Origin: Steromphala cineraria
Lineage: Eukaryota; Mollusca; Gastropoda; Trochida; Trochidae
NCBI GenBank assembly: GCA_916613615.1
Contig: OU744725.1
Location: forward strand, 62,318,575-62,382,574
Direction: 5' to 3'
DNA: 64,000 nucleotides
In this document: in pieces, positions 35,300-47,231 of the stretch
Layout: each line of letters begins with the position of its first letter
How positions within the stretch are numbered: position 1 is the stretch's first letter
The notes under the pieces: model-generated
What the model saw: only the letters and a program-made list of their open reading frames with translations
Databases searched by the model: none
What the model was told of the DNA's origin: nothing
Made by a program: the position numbers and the translations under genes

Positions 35300-36060
35300 A
35301 TTTGCACAGAAATCAGATAATTGGTTGTTATGGGTATTTAACAACGTTTTACTTTTTATTTCGCGTTTCAAGAACATTAAGAAATATATATTTAAGCCGT
35401 TAACAGTTTTTTTCGACCGTGTAGTAAACGTCATAGATCTAAATCTTATCATAAACAAATTATGACAGGACGTTGATAATCATAATTAATTGAATATATA
35501 TAAATTATAACCTGATTGTTTTATGGAAAAGACTTCATGTAATGACGATTTCACACATTTCTTTTAAATTATTACTTTTATCCCTTGTACCTTTAGAGTA
35601 ATGCCCTTTTCATGAGTTTTTACTCTAAATCTACTGTTTTCATTGTACATGAGCACTAGAAATTAAATTTATATTTAAAGGAAATGATAACTCATAAAAT
35701 TATTAACGTGAAGTTCAATATGCTTAAATATTTAGGCACAATATATTGTTTATTTTGTTTTGGTATATCCATCTAATCCACCACACTACAAAAGTACAAT
35801 GTTGGGTTTCTGAATGTACACTTTTCACTTATAAAATGAAATTAAAGGTAAGTAAAATGCTTGCTCAACAATAAATTTATACATATTTTTAATTTTATGC
35901 ATTTATGCTTTATACCTTTTTTATTGCGATTTTTCTCGTATGTTTCTTAAGGTAAATATCTCCTATCTCTTCTCCATTTTTTGGCATATACCTTTTTTGT
36001 TTACACTTTAAATATGTATGTCTAATTTTTGTTAGAGATTTTCCCTTTGTTTTGCAGACC
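35300..36060. other. AT-rich intergenic
   Basis: No supported gene or recurring repeat. Confidence 0.35.
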
Positions 36061-36064
36061 TCAC

Positions 36065-37985
36065 ATGACATTTTATTGCTCACGCTGCAATTCCCAGAAG
36101 TCTGCAAAGGATCCGCATACGCTCTACTCTGACTGTTGGAGGCACCGTCCTTGTTTCGACGCCTCTAGGTGAGCCGAGTGCTTCTTCCTCTCTCCGAGAA
36201 CCTACTCTGCAGTCGTCTGCAAGCACTTCACTCAGAGAGCTTACAGGATGTCAGCAGACAACGTAGAGAGGTCTTCTCTTCCTCGTGAGGTTCCTCCTCC
36301 TACTCCTAGTGGCTCTGACGACTCTCCACCGCCCGAAGGGAAGCTCCACCGCCCGAAGGGAAGCGTCCCGTTGTGGAGAACCCACCCGCTGACAACCCTC
36401 CCCCTCTGACTACGTGTCCACAGATGTCGGACCCCCGTCTACCAGCGCTCCTTCAAGCTCTCCTCAACCGTGAGGACCTTCAATGGAAGTCGAGATCGTC
36501 GGACAGAGGTTCCAAACGCTTCCCCTGATGTCAAGCGTAGCAGTCGTTCTTCCTCACCCGGACGCTCCTCCTGTCGCTCCCCTCGGCACTCTGTCTCTCC
36601 TAAACGTTCGTCTCGTCGCTCCTCGGACCCTCGGCGCTCACCTGGACCTTCCCCTCGGCGATCTTCGTCTCCTCGACGCTCCTCGTCATCCCGGCGCTCC
36701 TCGGCCTCCCGGCGCTTCAAGCGCACTCCTCCTCCTTCTCTGGAGCGTCACAGCCACCTGTCTGTAACACCTTCCCCTCGGGTCCTTACCATCTCTTCTT
36801 CTAGGAAGTTTAGGACGCCTGAGCGCTCCCCCAGAGTCTACTAGGACACTGAACCCTGTCACCCCTAGATCAAGGAGGAAACACCCAGCTACGCCTGGAG
36901 ACCGCTCTAGGTCACGTTCTCATATTCATCGCCCGTCGGTAGACTTAGGCGACCAGGTAGACGATGTCGTTGAGGAGGATGACCCCACACACCTCAACCT
37001 CAACCAGGTGTTTGACTGGATTGCGGACTGTTTAGTGAACTGCCCCTCTCCAGGCCCACGAGGTCCTCGTCACGCAGCCATGTGGTCGGAACCTACTCTC
37101 TTGATCCCCCCATGGTCATGGGTGTGATGGCGTCTTTAGATGAGGACTTCAAGAAGATGTCTCTAAACCCCTCGTTTAAAGCAGCCAAGAACTAAGGGCA
37201 TCTTTACAAGATCCACTCTTTGGATTTTGCTGACGGCGATGAAGCTCAAGACGAGTCAGTTGGTCGCCTGTCCACATCATCGCAACAACAGTTTAAGGTC
37301 ACAGACTTATGTCCATTGATACAGAGCTGAGCAGGACCCTGAAACCTCTCTCTTCCCTGGCTTTGGCTACAGATGCCATTTTACAGGACTTGACAGAGGA
37401 GACCGTGTCCTGACTCCATCACCTCCCGACCATGATGAGACGGCAGGCCAGGACTTTAGCAACACCAGCAGCAGCCCTGGACAGCACCCAAGACCCCTGG
37501 CAGGCACAAATTTCGGAACTACAAGAGGCGTTGACGCTGTGGGAACTCACGACTGGGATCTCCCGCCCCCAGTCGTCCCTATCCACCATACCCACGAAGG
37601 CAGGAGACTCGGGATCTTCTGGCCCAACTGGGCAATACGGGTTTCAAGTTGTCATTGACCCAGTCTCCGCCCCTGACCAACCTGCCCCAGTCACGCATGT
37701 ACCCGCAAGCCCTTCATGATCAACTACTCACGAATATCGACATTCTGTTAGAGAAGAGGGCTATAGAAAGAGTGCTAGAACCCAGCGACGCCCCAGGGTT
37801 CTACTCTCCCATCTTCTTTGTCACCAAGAGGAACTCGGACAAGTTGAGGATGATTCACAATCTCGCGGTCTTCAACGAACTATACTTGGAGAGACCGCCC
37901 CACTTCAGGATGGTGTCCCTGGAGCAGCTGTGTTCCCTCCAATATGAGGTTCAATCTTTGGTCGGTAAGCATAGGAACATTCATT
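36065..37985 (+). mobile_element. DIRS-like retroelement relic (gag to RT start)
   Basis: Base composition and protein character change sharply here. At 36065 a frame opens with a zinc-finger-like CSRCNSQKSAKDPH segment but stops after 35 codons. A serine/arginine/proline-rich part follows (36470-36844), then a stretch encoding the start of a reverse transcriptase (37649-37960) with GFYSPIFFVTKRN, RMIHNLAVFNELY and HFRMVSLEQL. The PGFYS/FLV-like block and PHFxM block match my memory of DIRS-type (tyrosine-recombinase) elements; a Gypsy-type origin is less likely. Homology ends before the catalytic aspartates, the frames are broken, and no recombinase or terminal repeats are seen. It is a dead fragment. 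Confidence 0.6.
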
Positions 37986-38181
37986 ATTAAGGTAAGGTAA
38001 TTCTTTTAAACATCTAAAATATTAAGTTTTTAATAAATTTTCTTTGAAAATTACAAAAAAGCTTAAAAGACAATATAGAAATCGATCTCTTATAGAAAAT
38101 AGTAGTATAGAAAGATGGAATTATGGTTCAGAGAACAGACCAATCTCGCCCCACAGAGGCAGATGAACTCATGAAATAATG

Positions 38182-39207
38182 CATTCTTGATAATCCAGAG
38201 TTAAGTTACGATAATATCTCCACTAACCTCTGGAACCAATATGGGCTCAATGCGATTCATAAATTACCTCCCCTTAGTGTCATAACGTCCAATGAGGTAT
38301 CTACGCTGCCTCCTGCAGCATGCCAATCGCATGGCTTCTTTCATGACACACCCCCACTTCTTCGATAAACAGAAATGACATCCGAAGAGATAGATTTCGA
38401 GACTGTATTTTAGTGTTTTTGTCTATCAATACGGGTACGGTATATGGATTGTTATATAGCATTCCCAGTTCTTGTCAAGAGCAACCTCTGGACTGTAATT
38501 TTTTTATCGCACGGCCTTTGATTTTATTTATGAAAGAGTGAGTGAGTTGGGGTTTAACGTGCTGTTAGGAATATTCCAGCCATAAAACATGCTACCATCT
38601 AAATTTAAGAGAGTTGATAGATCCGAGAGAAAAAACTGTGTAAGGAACTTACAACACAAGTTTTTCATAAATAACAGATGGTAGGTAGATTTATTAACTT
38701 CATGTAATATGGAATGTTTTTTACTTAATTATATGCCATCCCACTTGACTCAAAACCTTTTTGCGGTAGGGTGGCTTGTGTGATTCGCAGACCCTTAGAG
38801 CTATGCCAGATGGAGCTCACATGCACCTGGTAGGGTCTCCCAAGCTTTAATGGTCAATTGGAAGAAACCAGACCAAATTGGTGTAGTTCTAAAACCTGCT
38901 TTCTATCCCTCTTTTTCGTCTGTTCTCTCATCCTGTCGAACTTCTTTCTCTCTTTTGGATGGTCACATCCACATGTTTAATAGCTGAAAATATTGCTAAT
39001 TGTTTGTTTAACCCCAACTCACTCACTTTTATCTGCCTCTATGATTTTTTTCCTATTTCTGACTCTGACTAAAGGCCTATCTGATTGGCTAATGAAAGAC
39101 GGTAATGCAACTAAGGGGAGATAATTTATGAATCGCATTGAGCCCATATTGGTTCCAGAGGTTAGTGGAGATATTATCGGATCGTAAACTCTGGATTATC
39201 GAGAATG
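38182..39207. mobile_element. 1026-bp Mutator-like non-autonomous element
   Basis: Inverted repeats of about 95 bp start CATTCTTGATAATCCAGAG and end with the inverse (one difference in that stretch). Flanks are the identical 9-mer GAAATAATG (38173-38181, 39208-39216). The interrupted sequence is a known family 2 element, and removing the insertion with one 9-mer restores it (ATGAAATAATGATAC). The interior carries a second, inner inverted pair (38534 to ~39028) beginning AGTGAGTGAGTTGGGGTTTA. No transposase is seen. Confidence 0.85.
38534..39028. repeat. Inner inverted repeat of the GAGTGAGTGAG family
   Basis: Two oppositely oriented GAGTGAGTGAGTTGGGGTTTA-type ends lie inside the Mutator-like element. 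The right half (about 38785-39028) is the inverse of the separate copy at 40574-40815, including GGTAGGGTCTCCCAAGCTT and ACCAGACCAAATTGG segments. Confidence 0.7.
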
Positions 39208-39752
39208 GAAATAATGATACAACCTCTGTTCTAACTCGCCGAGTTTGTGGTCTAGAATGGGAGATGCCTGATAAGAGGCAATCAAAGTTAGTTGTGCAAT
39301 CAGCGACGCTGTTCTAAAATCATAATTTGGTAGCAAGCATAGTGATATGAATCACCCTTCCCATGCGAGAAGCATTCTCATTTGATAAAGAAATTCAAAT
39401 GGATTCGAGGGTAATTTTTTCCTCCAGAGGAACGGTCGAAACCAACCGATTTCGGCGAGTTAAACAGATTGTTTCAACATTTCATGACTTGGTCTGCCTC
39501 TGGAGAGAGAATGAGCACAGATTAGAGTTGGTCAAACTGTTACTTTAAAAATTCTTTAAATCTACGTTGAGATTACTAACAAGCTATAAATAGTGTTGAT
39601 ATAATGAGATAAATCAAACCAGACTTTACCTAATACTATTAAACAAATGACGTTTTATTCATGTTCTGTTACGCATATTACTATCATTTCTCTGCTTAAA
39701 TATTCCACACAATGAAAAGAATCAGACATATATCAATGACCGAATTATCCTT

Positions 39753-39895
39753 TGCGGTCGGAGTGACCCTGCATGAATCGCTTTCAGACTGTATTGACAT
39801 AATGACATGTTCTGATTGATAGCCACCCATCGATTTATAAGTTAGTTGAATAACTTGTGAAATGAAAAGTCGATTCAACATGACTTGGGTCATGG
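39753..39895 (+). repeat. Dispersed repeat, copy B
   Basis: Partner of 33470-33620, with one small insertion (TAATGACA). Confidence 0.7.
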
Positions 39896-40573
39896 ATCTA
39901 TCAAGGGTGAACTTGCCTTATCGAGTTATAGATTGCTTCAACGCAAATGTTTTATCGAATGTTGCAATTGTATCTTCAATGTTGGAAACGTTTCTACATA
40001 AACTTGTTTAAATGATTACAATCTATTTCAGAGCAAGGTAATGGTTTGAGGATGTCATAGTCATACGACTCGTATTGTACGTCTAGTCCTCGTCATAGTT
40101 GGTTATACAAGGCGCCTCGTCCTATAACAAACTCAAGAGTTGTTCAACGTTATTTCGATAGACTTCAATGCTAAATGAGTGTAGCATAAATAATTATCAT
40201 AAAATCAGTTGTTAAATAAATTTTTTATGTTTATTTGTAAAGAATAATCATAATTTCTGTTTAATTCTCAGTTTTTCGCCTAGGCATCGACAATAATTTA
40301 ATCAAATTATCCGCATAAAGTGAAATTGTTTTACCAAAGCGATCTATGGGAAACGTTACTATGGGATAATTAAATGGAATTTATGAGGTTAAAGATGAGA
40401 TAAATTGTATTCCACATGTAACTTTTTCCATAAGAATTATATATATTACATTAATTTGACATGTAAGCCTACAGCATGGAAATGACGTCATCGTCCGAAT
40501 ACTTTTTGCACGTCGTGGGCTTGACGAACGGTACGAGTTTAAAGAACCCATTACTTATATCACGACCAATACA
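39896..40573. other. Intergenic, nothing recognised
   Basis: No gene. One TGACGTCA palindrome lies at 40483-40490. Confidence 0.3.
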
Positions 40574-40815
40574 ATGAGTGAGTGAGTGAGATGGTGTTTA
40601 ACGTGTTTTGAAAAATATTTCAGTTATTAAACACGTGGATGTTGCCATCCAAAAGAGAGTAGACAGATCAGGGAGAAAGGGGTCGAAAGGATGAGGGAAA
40701 AGACGGAAAGAGAGGCATAGTAAGAGATAGAAAGGAGGTTTTAGAAGGACTCACATTTTGGTCTGGCTTCTACCCGTCGACCTGACCAGCTTGGGTGACC
40801 CTACCAGGAGCATGT
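40574..40815 (+). repeat. GAGTGAGTGAG-type dispersed repeat
   Basis: Starts GAGTGAGTGAGTGAGATGG, continues with TTTAACGTG, GGATGTTGCCATCCAAAAGAG and a GGGTGACCCTACCAGG end. Same family as the inverse copy at 38785-39028. I associate such GTGAGTGAGTGAG repeats with molluscan genomes. Confidence 0.7.
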
Positions 40816-41713
40816 AAGCCATACAATGAAATATATAAGAAATCTTTTTTAGGGGAAATACAATACCATAAATTGTAAAAAAAATGCGTTAAAAAAAGTT
40901 GTCTTTGCTTAACAATGTGCCTCATCACGCTTACGAAAGCTAACAATATAAACATTCTTAGCTACAGGGACCTTCATGTCATAAAAAATCTATCTATAAA
41001 AAAAAGAATTAAATGAGCAGCATTCGTGAAGACAACTTCGGTAAGAAAAACAACGCGTAGGTCATGCGTTGCACGTGCACTTCATGATGAAAACGACATG
41101 GGCTTTCGGAGAAGGCGACATTGTCATTGATGTTCATTTGTAGGTGAGGACGTCGGCATCATTTCTCTACAAACATCATGATGAGTCCATATGATAGATG
41201 ATTGCTTACTTCTCGATGAAGATGACAGGCAACGTTAATTTTTTGGACAACCGAAACAGTCAAATATCCATGTAAGATATATATATATAGTGGTAGAAGA
41301 ACTCCCATTACATATTGTTAGACAAGTTTGACATTAAGTCGTTGAACTGTTGTGCCTTTGAACAAATGTAACAACTTTGACTTCTTAAAATAATTCAAAT
41401 ACTTTTTTAAAAATGTACTCAATCGCCGCTTCATTTCATTTACTAAAGTCTTTTCAGACTGTTTATGTATAGAATGTATTGTAAGGTAGAATATGAGGCT
41501 TTCGGTTTTTTTAACGAAGTTGCGGGGGGAATTAAAATGAGTTCCGTCCGTCCGTCCGTTACACTTTATGTCTTGCAAATTCATAGAAGAAATGCAGAAA
41601 TATGTGATAATTTACTCTTCTTAAGTATTCTCAATATCTACATGATTCAGTTTAATCATAAGATTAACTTCAAATTACCGTAGGGTAGTTGAGGCTTGAT
41701 TGCAGTTCTACAC
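40816..41713. other. Intergenic with a GTCCGTCC fragment
   Basis: No gene. At about 41546-41560 a CCGTCCGTCCGTCCGTTAC stretch recalls the entry of the repeats at 48694 and 51530, but the following sequence is different. Confidence 0.35.
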
Positions 41714-42056
41714 ATTCTCTCCCCACAGAGGCAGTTCAAGTCATGAAATGTTGATAAAGCCTCTGTTCTATTACGCCGAAATCCGTGGGTTCCGGCAGTT
41801 CCCCTGGCGGAAAAGAATTCACCACAATCCATTTGAATTTCTTTAGTAAGTGACTATGGCTTCTCTTATAGAAAGGGTGGTTCATATCACAAAGGCTTTG
41901 ACTTGCTTCAATAATGATGATTTTAGAACAGCGTCGCTGATTGCACAACTATCTTTGATTTCCTCCAATCAGGCATCTCCCATTCTCATAAACTCGGCGA
42001 ATAAGAAGAGGCTCGATCAACATGTCATGACTTGATCTGCCTTGTGGGGAGAGAAT
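41714..42056 (+). mobile_element. Family 2 TIR element, full copy at the array border
   Basis: 343 bp with both termini (ATTCTCTCCCCACAGAGG and GTGGGGAGAGAAT). Its right half (from 41907) is also the start of tandem unit 1, so this copy is the only complete one in the array and marks its left edge. Confidence 0.85.
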
Positions 42057-42965
42057 GTGAACACGCCCCAAATCTTCGAAAAGAAACTTCCGAAGTTCGA
42101 CGACGCTTTCCTTTAGTTTTGACTACACGCCTGCTTATATTTTTAATTTAAATCTGGTCTTAGATTTTTACGTCTTCTATGGTGCATCTCTTGTGCCGCA
42201 AGTCCAATAACCGAAACCACATCAAGAGTCAAGTCCGTTTTAATGTCACTAGTCAGTTTTTACCCGATGAGCGGGGTTTTTCTTTGATTCCAAAGTTCAA
42301 ATATTGTGAGAGTGATCATGGCGACGAGCTACGAACATCTTGCCCCCAACGTTCTGCATGCAAATATATCTTTCGAGCGTGTCACTGGTTTCAGTTTTGA
42401 CCAAATCCCCGCGTCGATTTTAGGCATGAAGACATCGACATTTGTTGCCGGTTGGTCTACATTCTCTCCCAACAGAGGCAGATCAAGTCAAGAAATGGTG
42501 AACTCTATCAACATTTCATGACTTGATCTGCCTTTGTGGGAAGAGAATGCGTTTTCTATTGCGAGACTGAAAACTTTCAGACATGAACGACTTCAATTCC
42601 GTCATGTATTGGCGATGATTCTCCAGCATTTCTGCTCAGAATCTGGCAATGTCACTCTCTGAACAAGGCGCCGCTGTCGTATAACTCTTCGCATTACCAT
42701 TAGTATTGCAAGTGGAATTACAAGCTGCCGAAGAAGGTTGAGGTTCGTTTTAGGGGTAATATAAGGTTATGTCAGGAAAATCAAGAATAGACTTTATGTG
42801 AATCTTAATTATTTGTTCTCTGACTGTTGATGATTGGTTTGTGTAACGCGATTTTTGACACTATTAACATAAAACATTTAGCATTGACGTACACTTATCA
42901 GTGACGAAGTGGAAATATAATTTTCGAATAACGTGCTACTGTCCTTTGAAAAATTGAGCAGTACG
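41907..42965 (+). repeat. 1.06-kb tandem unit 1
   Basis: Layout: right half of a family 2 element (41907-42056), a ~400-bp spacer with two overlapping short frames (42179-42400 and 42306-42521), a minimal 88-bp palindromic family 2 copy (42461-42548), a ~200-bp spacer, and a decayed reverse-oriented family 1 MITE (about 42750-42955) ending AACGTGCTACTGTCCTTTG. The next unit starts at the shared TTCAATAATGATG. Confidence 0.9.
42306..42521 (+). other. Short frame carried by every tandem unit
   Basis: A 71-codon frame present in all five units (also 43365, 44425, 47288, 48351; in unit 4 downstream of the LINE). The inner ATG (ATGGCGACGAGC) has A at -3 and G at +4. The first ~48 residues after that ATG look protein-like (SYEHLAPNVLHAY, FDQIP) and are well conserved among units; the rest is read from the palindromic family 2 insertion. 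If that insertion is taken out, the frame continues in phase into the next spacer (SIARLKTF, RHVLAMILQHFC) to a TGA. It may be an exon captured from a gene; I do not recognise it. Confidence 0.4.
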
Positions 42966-44024
42966 TTCAATAATGATGATTTTAGAACAGCGTCGCTGAT
43001 TGCACAACTATCTTTGATTTCCTCCAATCAGGCATCTCCCATTCTCATAAACTCGGCGAAAAAGAAGAGGCTCGATCAACATGTCATAACTTGATATGCC
43101 TTGTGGGGAGAGAATGTGAACACGCCCCAAATCTTCGAAAAGAAACTTCCGAAGTTCGACGACGCTTTCCTTTAGTTTTGACTACACACCTGCTTATATT
43201 TTTAATTTAAATCTGGTCTTAGATTTTTACGTCTTCTATGGTGCATCTCTTGTGCCGCAAGTCCAATAACCGAAACCACATCAAGAGTCAAGTCCGTTTT
43301 AATGTCACTAGTCAGTTTTTACCCGATGAGCGGGGTTTTTCTTTGATTCCAAAGTTCAAATATTGTGAGAGTGATCATGGCGACGAGCTACGAACATCTT
43401 GCCCCCAACGTTCTGCATGCATATATATCTTTCGAGCGTGTCACTGGTTTCAGTTTTGACCAAATCCCCGCGTTGACTTTAGGCATGAAGACATCGACAT
43501 TTGTTGCCGGTTGGTCTACATTCTCTCCCAACAGAGGCAGATCAAGTCAAGAAATGGTGAACTCTATCAACATTTCATGACTTGATCTGCCTTTGTGGGA
43601 AGAGAATGCGTTTTCTATTGCGAGACTGAAAACTTTCAGACATGAACGACTTCAATTCCGTCATGTATTGGCGATGATTCTCCAGCATTTCTGCTCAGAA
43701 TCTGGCAATGTCACTCTCTGAACAAGGCGCCGCTGTCGTATAACTCTTCGCATTACCATTAGTATTGCAAGTGGAATTACAAGCTGCCGAAGAAGGTTGA
43801 GGTTCGTTTTAGGGGTAATATATGGTTATGTCAGGAAAATCAAGAATAGACTTTATGTGAATCTTAATTATTTGTTCTCTGACTGTTGATGATTGGTTTG
43901 TGTAACGCAATTTTTGACACTATTAACATAAAACATTTAGCATTGACGTACACTTATCAGTGACGAAATGGAAATATAATTTTCGAATAACATGCTACTG
44001 TCCTTTGAAAAATTGAGCAGTACG
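42966..44024 (+). repeat. 1.06-kb tandem unit 2
   Basis: 1059 bp, nearly identical to unit 1 with scattered substitutions (for example GCATGCATATATATC for GCATGCAAATATATC). Same embedded elements. Confidence 0.95.
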
Positions 44025-45084
44025 TTCAATAATGATGATTTTAGAACAGCGTCGCTGATTGCACAACTATCTTTGATTTCCTCCAATCAGGCATCTCCCA
44101 TTCTCATAAACTCGGCGAAAAAGAAGAGGCTCGATCAACATGTCATGACTTGATATGCCTTGTGGGGAGAGAATGTGAACACGCCCCAAATCTTCGAAAA
44201 GAAACTTCGGAAGTTCGACGACGCTTTCCTTTAGTTTTGACTACACACCTGCTTATATTTTTAATTTAAATCTGGTCTTAGATTTTTACGTCTTCTATGG
44301 TGCATCTCTTGTGCCGCAAGTCCAATAACCCAAACCACATCAAGAGTCAAGTCCCGTTTTAATGTCACTAGTCAGTTTTTACCCGATGAGCGGGGTTTTT
44401 CTTTGATTCCAAAGTTCAAATATTGTGAGAGTGATCATGGCGAGGAGCTACGAACATCTTGCCCCCAACGTTCTGCATGCATATATATCTTTCGAGCGTG
44501 TCACTGGTTTCAGTTTTGACCAAATCCCCGCGTTGACTTTAGGCATGAAGACATCGACATTTGTTGCCGGTTGGTCTACATTCTCTCCCAACAGAGGCAG
44601 ATCAAGTCAAGAAATGGTGAACTCTATCAACATTTCATGACTTGATCTGCCTTTGTGGGAAGAGAATGCGTTTTCTATTGCGAGACTGAAAACTTTCAGA
44701 CATGAACGACTTCAATTCCGTCATGTATTGGCGATGATTCTCCAGCATTTCTGCTCAGAATCTGGCAATGTCACTCTCTGAACAAGGCGCCGCTGTCGTA
44801 TAACTCTTCGCATTACCATTAGTATTGCAAGTGGAATTACAAGCTGCCGAAGAAGGTTGAGGTTCGTTTTAGGGGTAATATATGGTTATGTCAGGAAAAT
44901 CAAGAATAGACTTTATGTGAATCTTAATTATTTGTTCTCTGACTGTTGATGATTGGTTTGTGTAACGCGATTTTTGACACTATTAACATAAAACATTTAG
45001 CATTGACGTACACTTATCAGTGACGAAATGGAAATATAATTTTCGAATAACGTGCTACTGTCCTTTGAAAAATTGAGTAGTACG
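44025..45084 (+). repeat. 1.06-kb tandem unit 3
   Basis: 1060 bp, nearly identical. It has one extra C (AAGTCCCG for AAGTCCG) that breaks the first small frame of units 1 and 2, while the second frame starting ATGGCGA/ATGGCGAG is kept. Confidence 0.95.
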
Positions 45085-45434
45085 TTCAATAATGATGATT
45101 TTAGAACAGCGTCGCTGATTGCACAACTATCTTTGATTTCCTCCAATCAGGCATCTCCAATTCTCATAAACTCGGCGAAAAAGAAGAGGCTCGATCAACA
45201 TGTCATGACTTGATCTGCCTTGTGGGGAGAGAATGTGAACACGCCCCAAATCTTCGAAAAGAAACTTCCGAAGTTCGACGACGCTTTCCTTTAGTTTTGA
45301 CTACACACCTGCTTATATTTTTAATTTAAATCTGGTCTTAGATTTTTACGTCTTCTATGGTGCATCTCTTGTGCCGCAAGTCCAATAACCGAAACCACAT
45401 CAAGAGTCAAGTCCCGTTTTAATGTCACTAGTCA

Positions 45435-47231
45435 TTTTCGTGACAAAATTGAGACCATACGACAATCTCTTTGTGACAACAAAAAGAGTGAACAGCATTC
45501 TCTCTTTTTCGAAAATGACTTCAGTGGTGATAATCTTTCTTCATTCAAGTGTCAAAACATTGAACAACTGACAAAGTTTGTTGTGAGTGCAACATCCAAG
45601 TCATCAGGACTCGACCCAGTGCCTACCTGGCTACTGAAGAGCATCATTCATGCAGTTGCAGCACCCATGCTCGACATCATCAACACTTCATTGTCAACTT
45701 CAGAAGTACCTAGTCAGTTCAAAAAGGCACAGATCATCCCAGTCCTCAAAAAACCTGGCTCTGACGTCAACATATTAAAGAACTTTCGGCCTATATCCAA
45801 CTTGTCGTTTACATCAAAGCTCCTGGAGAAGATAGTGGCCGAGCAACTAAAGGAACACTTGCATATTAATAACCTGGCCGAGTCCTTCCAATCTGCATAC
45901 AGGCAAAAACACAGCACTGAAACAGCCCTTCTTCGTGTCCAAAATGACATTCTGGTTGCTATGGACAACAAAGAGGTCACTCTGCTTGTTCTTTTAGATT
46001 TATCCGCGGCCTTCGACACCATTGACCACTCTGTCCTACTCCACAGGCTTCACCACAGAATTGGCATCACAGGATCAGCTCTAGCTTGGATCGAGTCATA
46101 TCTCTCCGGACGCACTCAATCAGTAAATGTTCTAAACACTGCCTCAAATGAATTTCCTCTTCAGTACGGAGTACCACAAGGCTCTGTGCTCGGACCCCTT
46201 CTCTTTACAATCTACATACTGCCAATCGGTGACATCATTCGTAAACATCATTTAAACTTTCACCTCTATGCTGATGACAACCAACTTTACATCTCTATCA
46301 AGCCTAATGAAATAATCTCAAGCCTGCTCTGCCTTCAAGACTGTGTACGTGACATCGCTCAATGGATGACAGCTAACTATCTGAAACTCAACGCAGAAAA
46401 AACGGAATTTCTCACCTTCGGCTCAAAGCAGCAGCTCAGCAAAATTTCTACCCCTGCTATCCTTAACCTCAACGGCACTGAAGTCCCCACAGCCACTGAA
46501 GCCAGAAACCTTGGAGTAATCTTTGATTCCACCATGTCCATGACACCTCACATCACAGCAGTCAGCAAGTCCTGTTTCTTCTCAATCTATAATATCAGTA
46601 AGATTCGGCACCTTCTTGACCTCAACACAACCAAGCTTCTAACGCAGAGTCTAGTCACCTCCAGAATAGATTACTGCAACTCATTATATGTAAACCTCCC
46701 CCAAAACTCACTAAGTAGACTGAAAAAAATACAGAACTCTGCTGCCAGATGCATCACCAAAACCTCCAAGTCCAGTCACATCAGTCCAGTCCTCATGTCC
46801 CTCCACTGGCTCCCTGTTCCAGAACGGATAACCTTCAAACTTGCCTCCATCGTCCACTCCTGTATTTATGACAATAACTTTCCTGCCTACCTGAAAGATA
46901 TCATCCCCACCTATTCCCCAAACCGCAGACTCCGCTCATCTAATGAAGTTCTCCTACAACAACAACTTTCCAAAACAGCAATGGGACAACGTGCTTTCTC
47001 AAGATCTGGACCCTCAGTATGGAACTCTCTCCCTCCTCAGATCCGCAACACCGAATCTAAAGACTCATTCAAGAAACTACTAAAAACATTCCTGTTCTCT
47101 AAAGTATATTTTTAATTGTGTATCTTTCAACGCAGTCTATTCTCTTAGTCTTTTCTAGCGCCAGTGAGCAACCTTCTGGATGGAAACTAGGCGCTTTATA
47201 AGTTAATTATTATTATTATTATTATTATTAT
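45435..47231 (+). mobile_element. 5'-truncated CR1/L2-type LINE
   Basis: A 1797-bp non-LTR retrotransposon inserted in tandem unit 4, flanked by the 6-bp duplication TAGTCA (45429-45434, 47232-47237). It begins inside its ORF2, which stays open to 47115. It ends with a 3' tail AGCGCC..TGAGCAACC..GGCGCTTTATAA and then an (ATT)n run. The simple-repeat tail, lack of poly-A and RT type place it in the CR1/L2 superfamily. The open frame and clean duplication indicate a recent insertion. Confidence 0.93.
45436..47115 (+). CDS. LINE ORF2 fragment: reverse transcriptase and C-terminal domain
   Basis: Open from the insertion junction for 559 codons to TAA, with no upstream start of its own; the upstream endonuclease is missing. 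It begins with an FRDKIETIR segment typical of the RT entry in this group, then SSGLDPVPTWLLK, NFRPISNLSF, LDLSAAFDTIDH (motif A, about 45992-46027), GVPQGSVLGPLLF, and the catalytic YADD at 46267-46278. The C-terminal part has the SRIDYCNSLY, LHWLPVPERI and SVWNSLPPQIR blocks common to CR1/L2-like elements. The reaction is RNA-templated DNA synthesis primed at the nicked target. It cannot be autonomous in this copy because it lacks the endonuclease and promoter. Confidence 0.92.
   Translation, partial: FRDKIETIRQSLCDNKKSEQHSLFFENDFSGDNLSSFKCQNIEQLTKFVVSATSKSSGLDPVPTWLLKSIIHAVAAPMLDIINTSLSTSEVPSQFKKAQIIPVLKKPGSDVNILKNFRPISNLSFTSKLLEKIVAEQLKEHLHINNLAESFQSAYRQKHSTETALLRVQNDILVAMDNKEVTLLVLLDLSAAFDTIDHSVLLHRLHHRIGITGSALAWIESYLSGRTQSVNVLNTASNEFPLQYGVPQGSVLGPLLFTIYILPIGDIIRKHHLNFHLYADDNQLYISIKPNEIISSLLCLQDCVRDIAQWMTANYLKLNAEKTEFLTFGSKQQLSKISTPAILNLNGTEVPTATEARNLGVIFDSTMSMTPHITAVSKSCFFSIYNISKIRHLLDLNTTKLLTQSLVTSRIDYCNSLYVNLPQNSLSRLKKIQNSAARCITKTSKSSHISPVLMSLHWLPVPERITFKLASIVHSCIYDNNFPAYLKDIIPTYSPNRRLRSSNEVLLQQQLSKTAMGQRAFSRSGPSVWNSLPPQIRNTESKDSFKKLLKTFLFSKVYF

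Larger units (their letters stand above)
38142..39512 (-). mobile_element. Family 2 TIR element, split by an insertion
   Basis: The left end (AATCTCGCCCCACAGAGGCAG) and the rest of the element resume on either side of the inserted 38182-39207 segment. Without the insertion it is about 336 bp. The orientation matches the copy at 30724. Confidence 0.8.

Noticed and set aside
36439..36767. Three overlapping Arg/Ser/Glu- or Pro-rich frames
   Set aside because: Low-complexity sequence opens several frames; only the plus-strand SR-rich one is plausible as decayed gag.
45714..46022. Minus-strand frame in the LINE
   Set aside because: Shadow of the reverse transcriptase frame.
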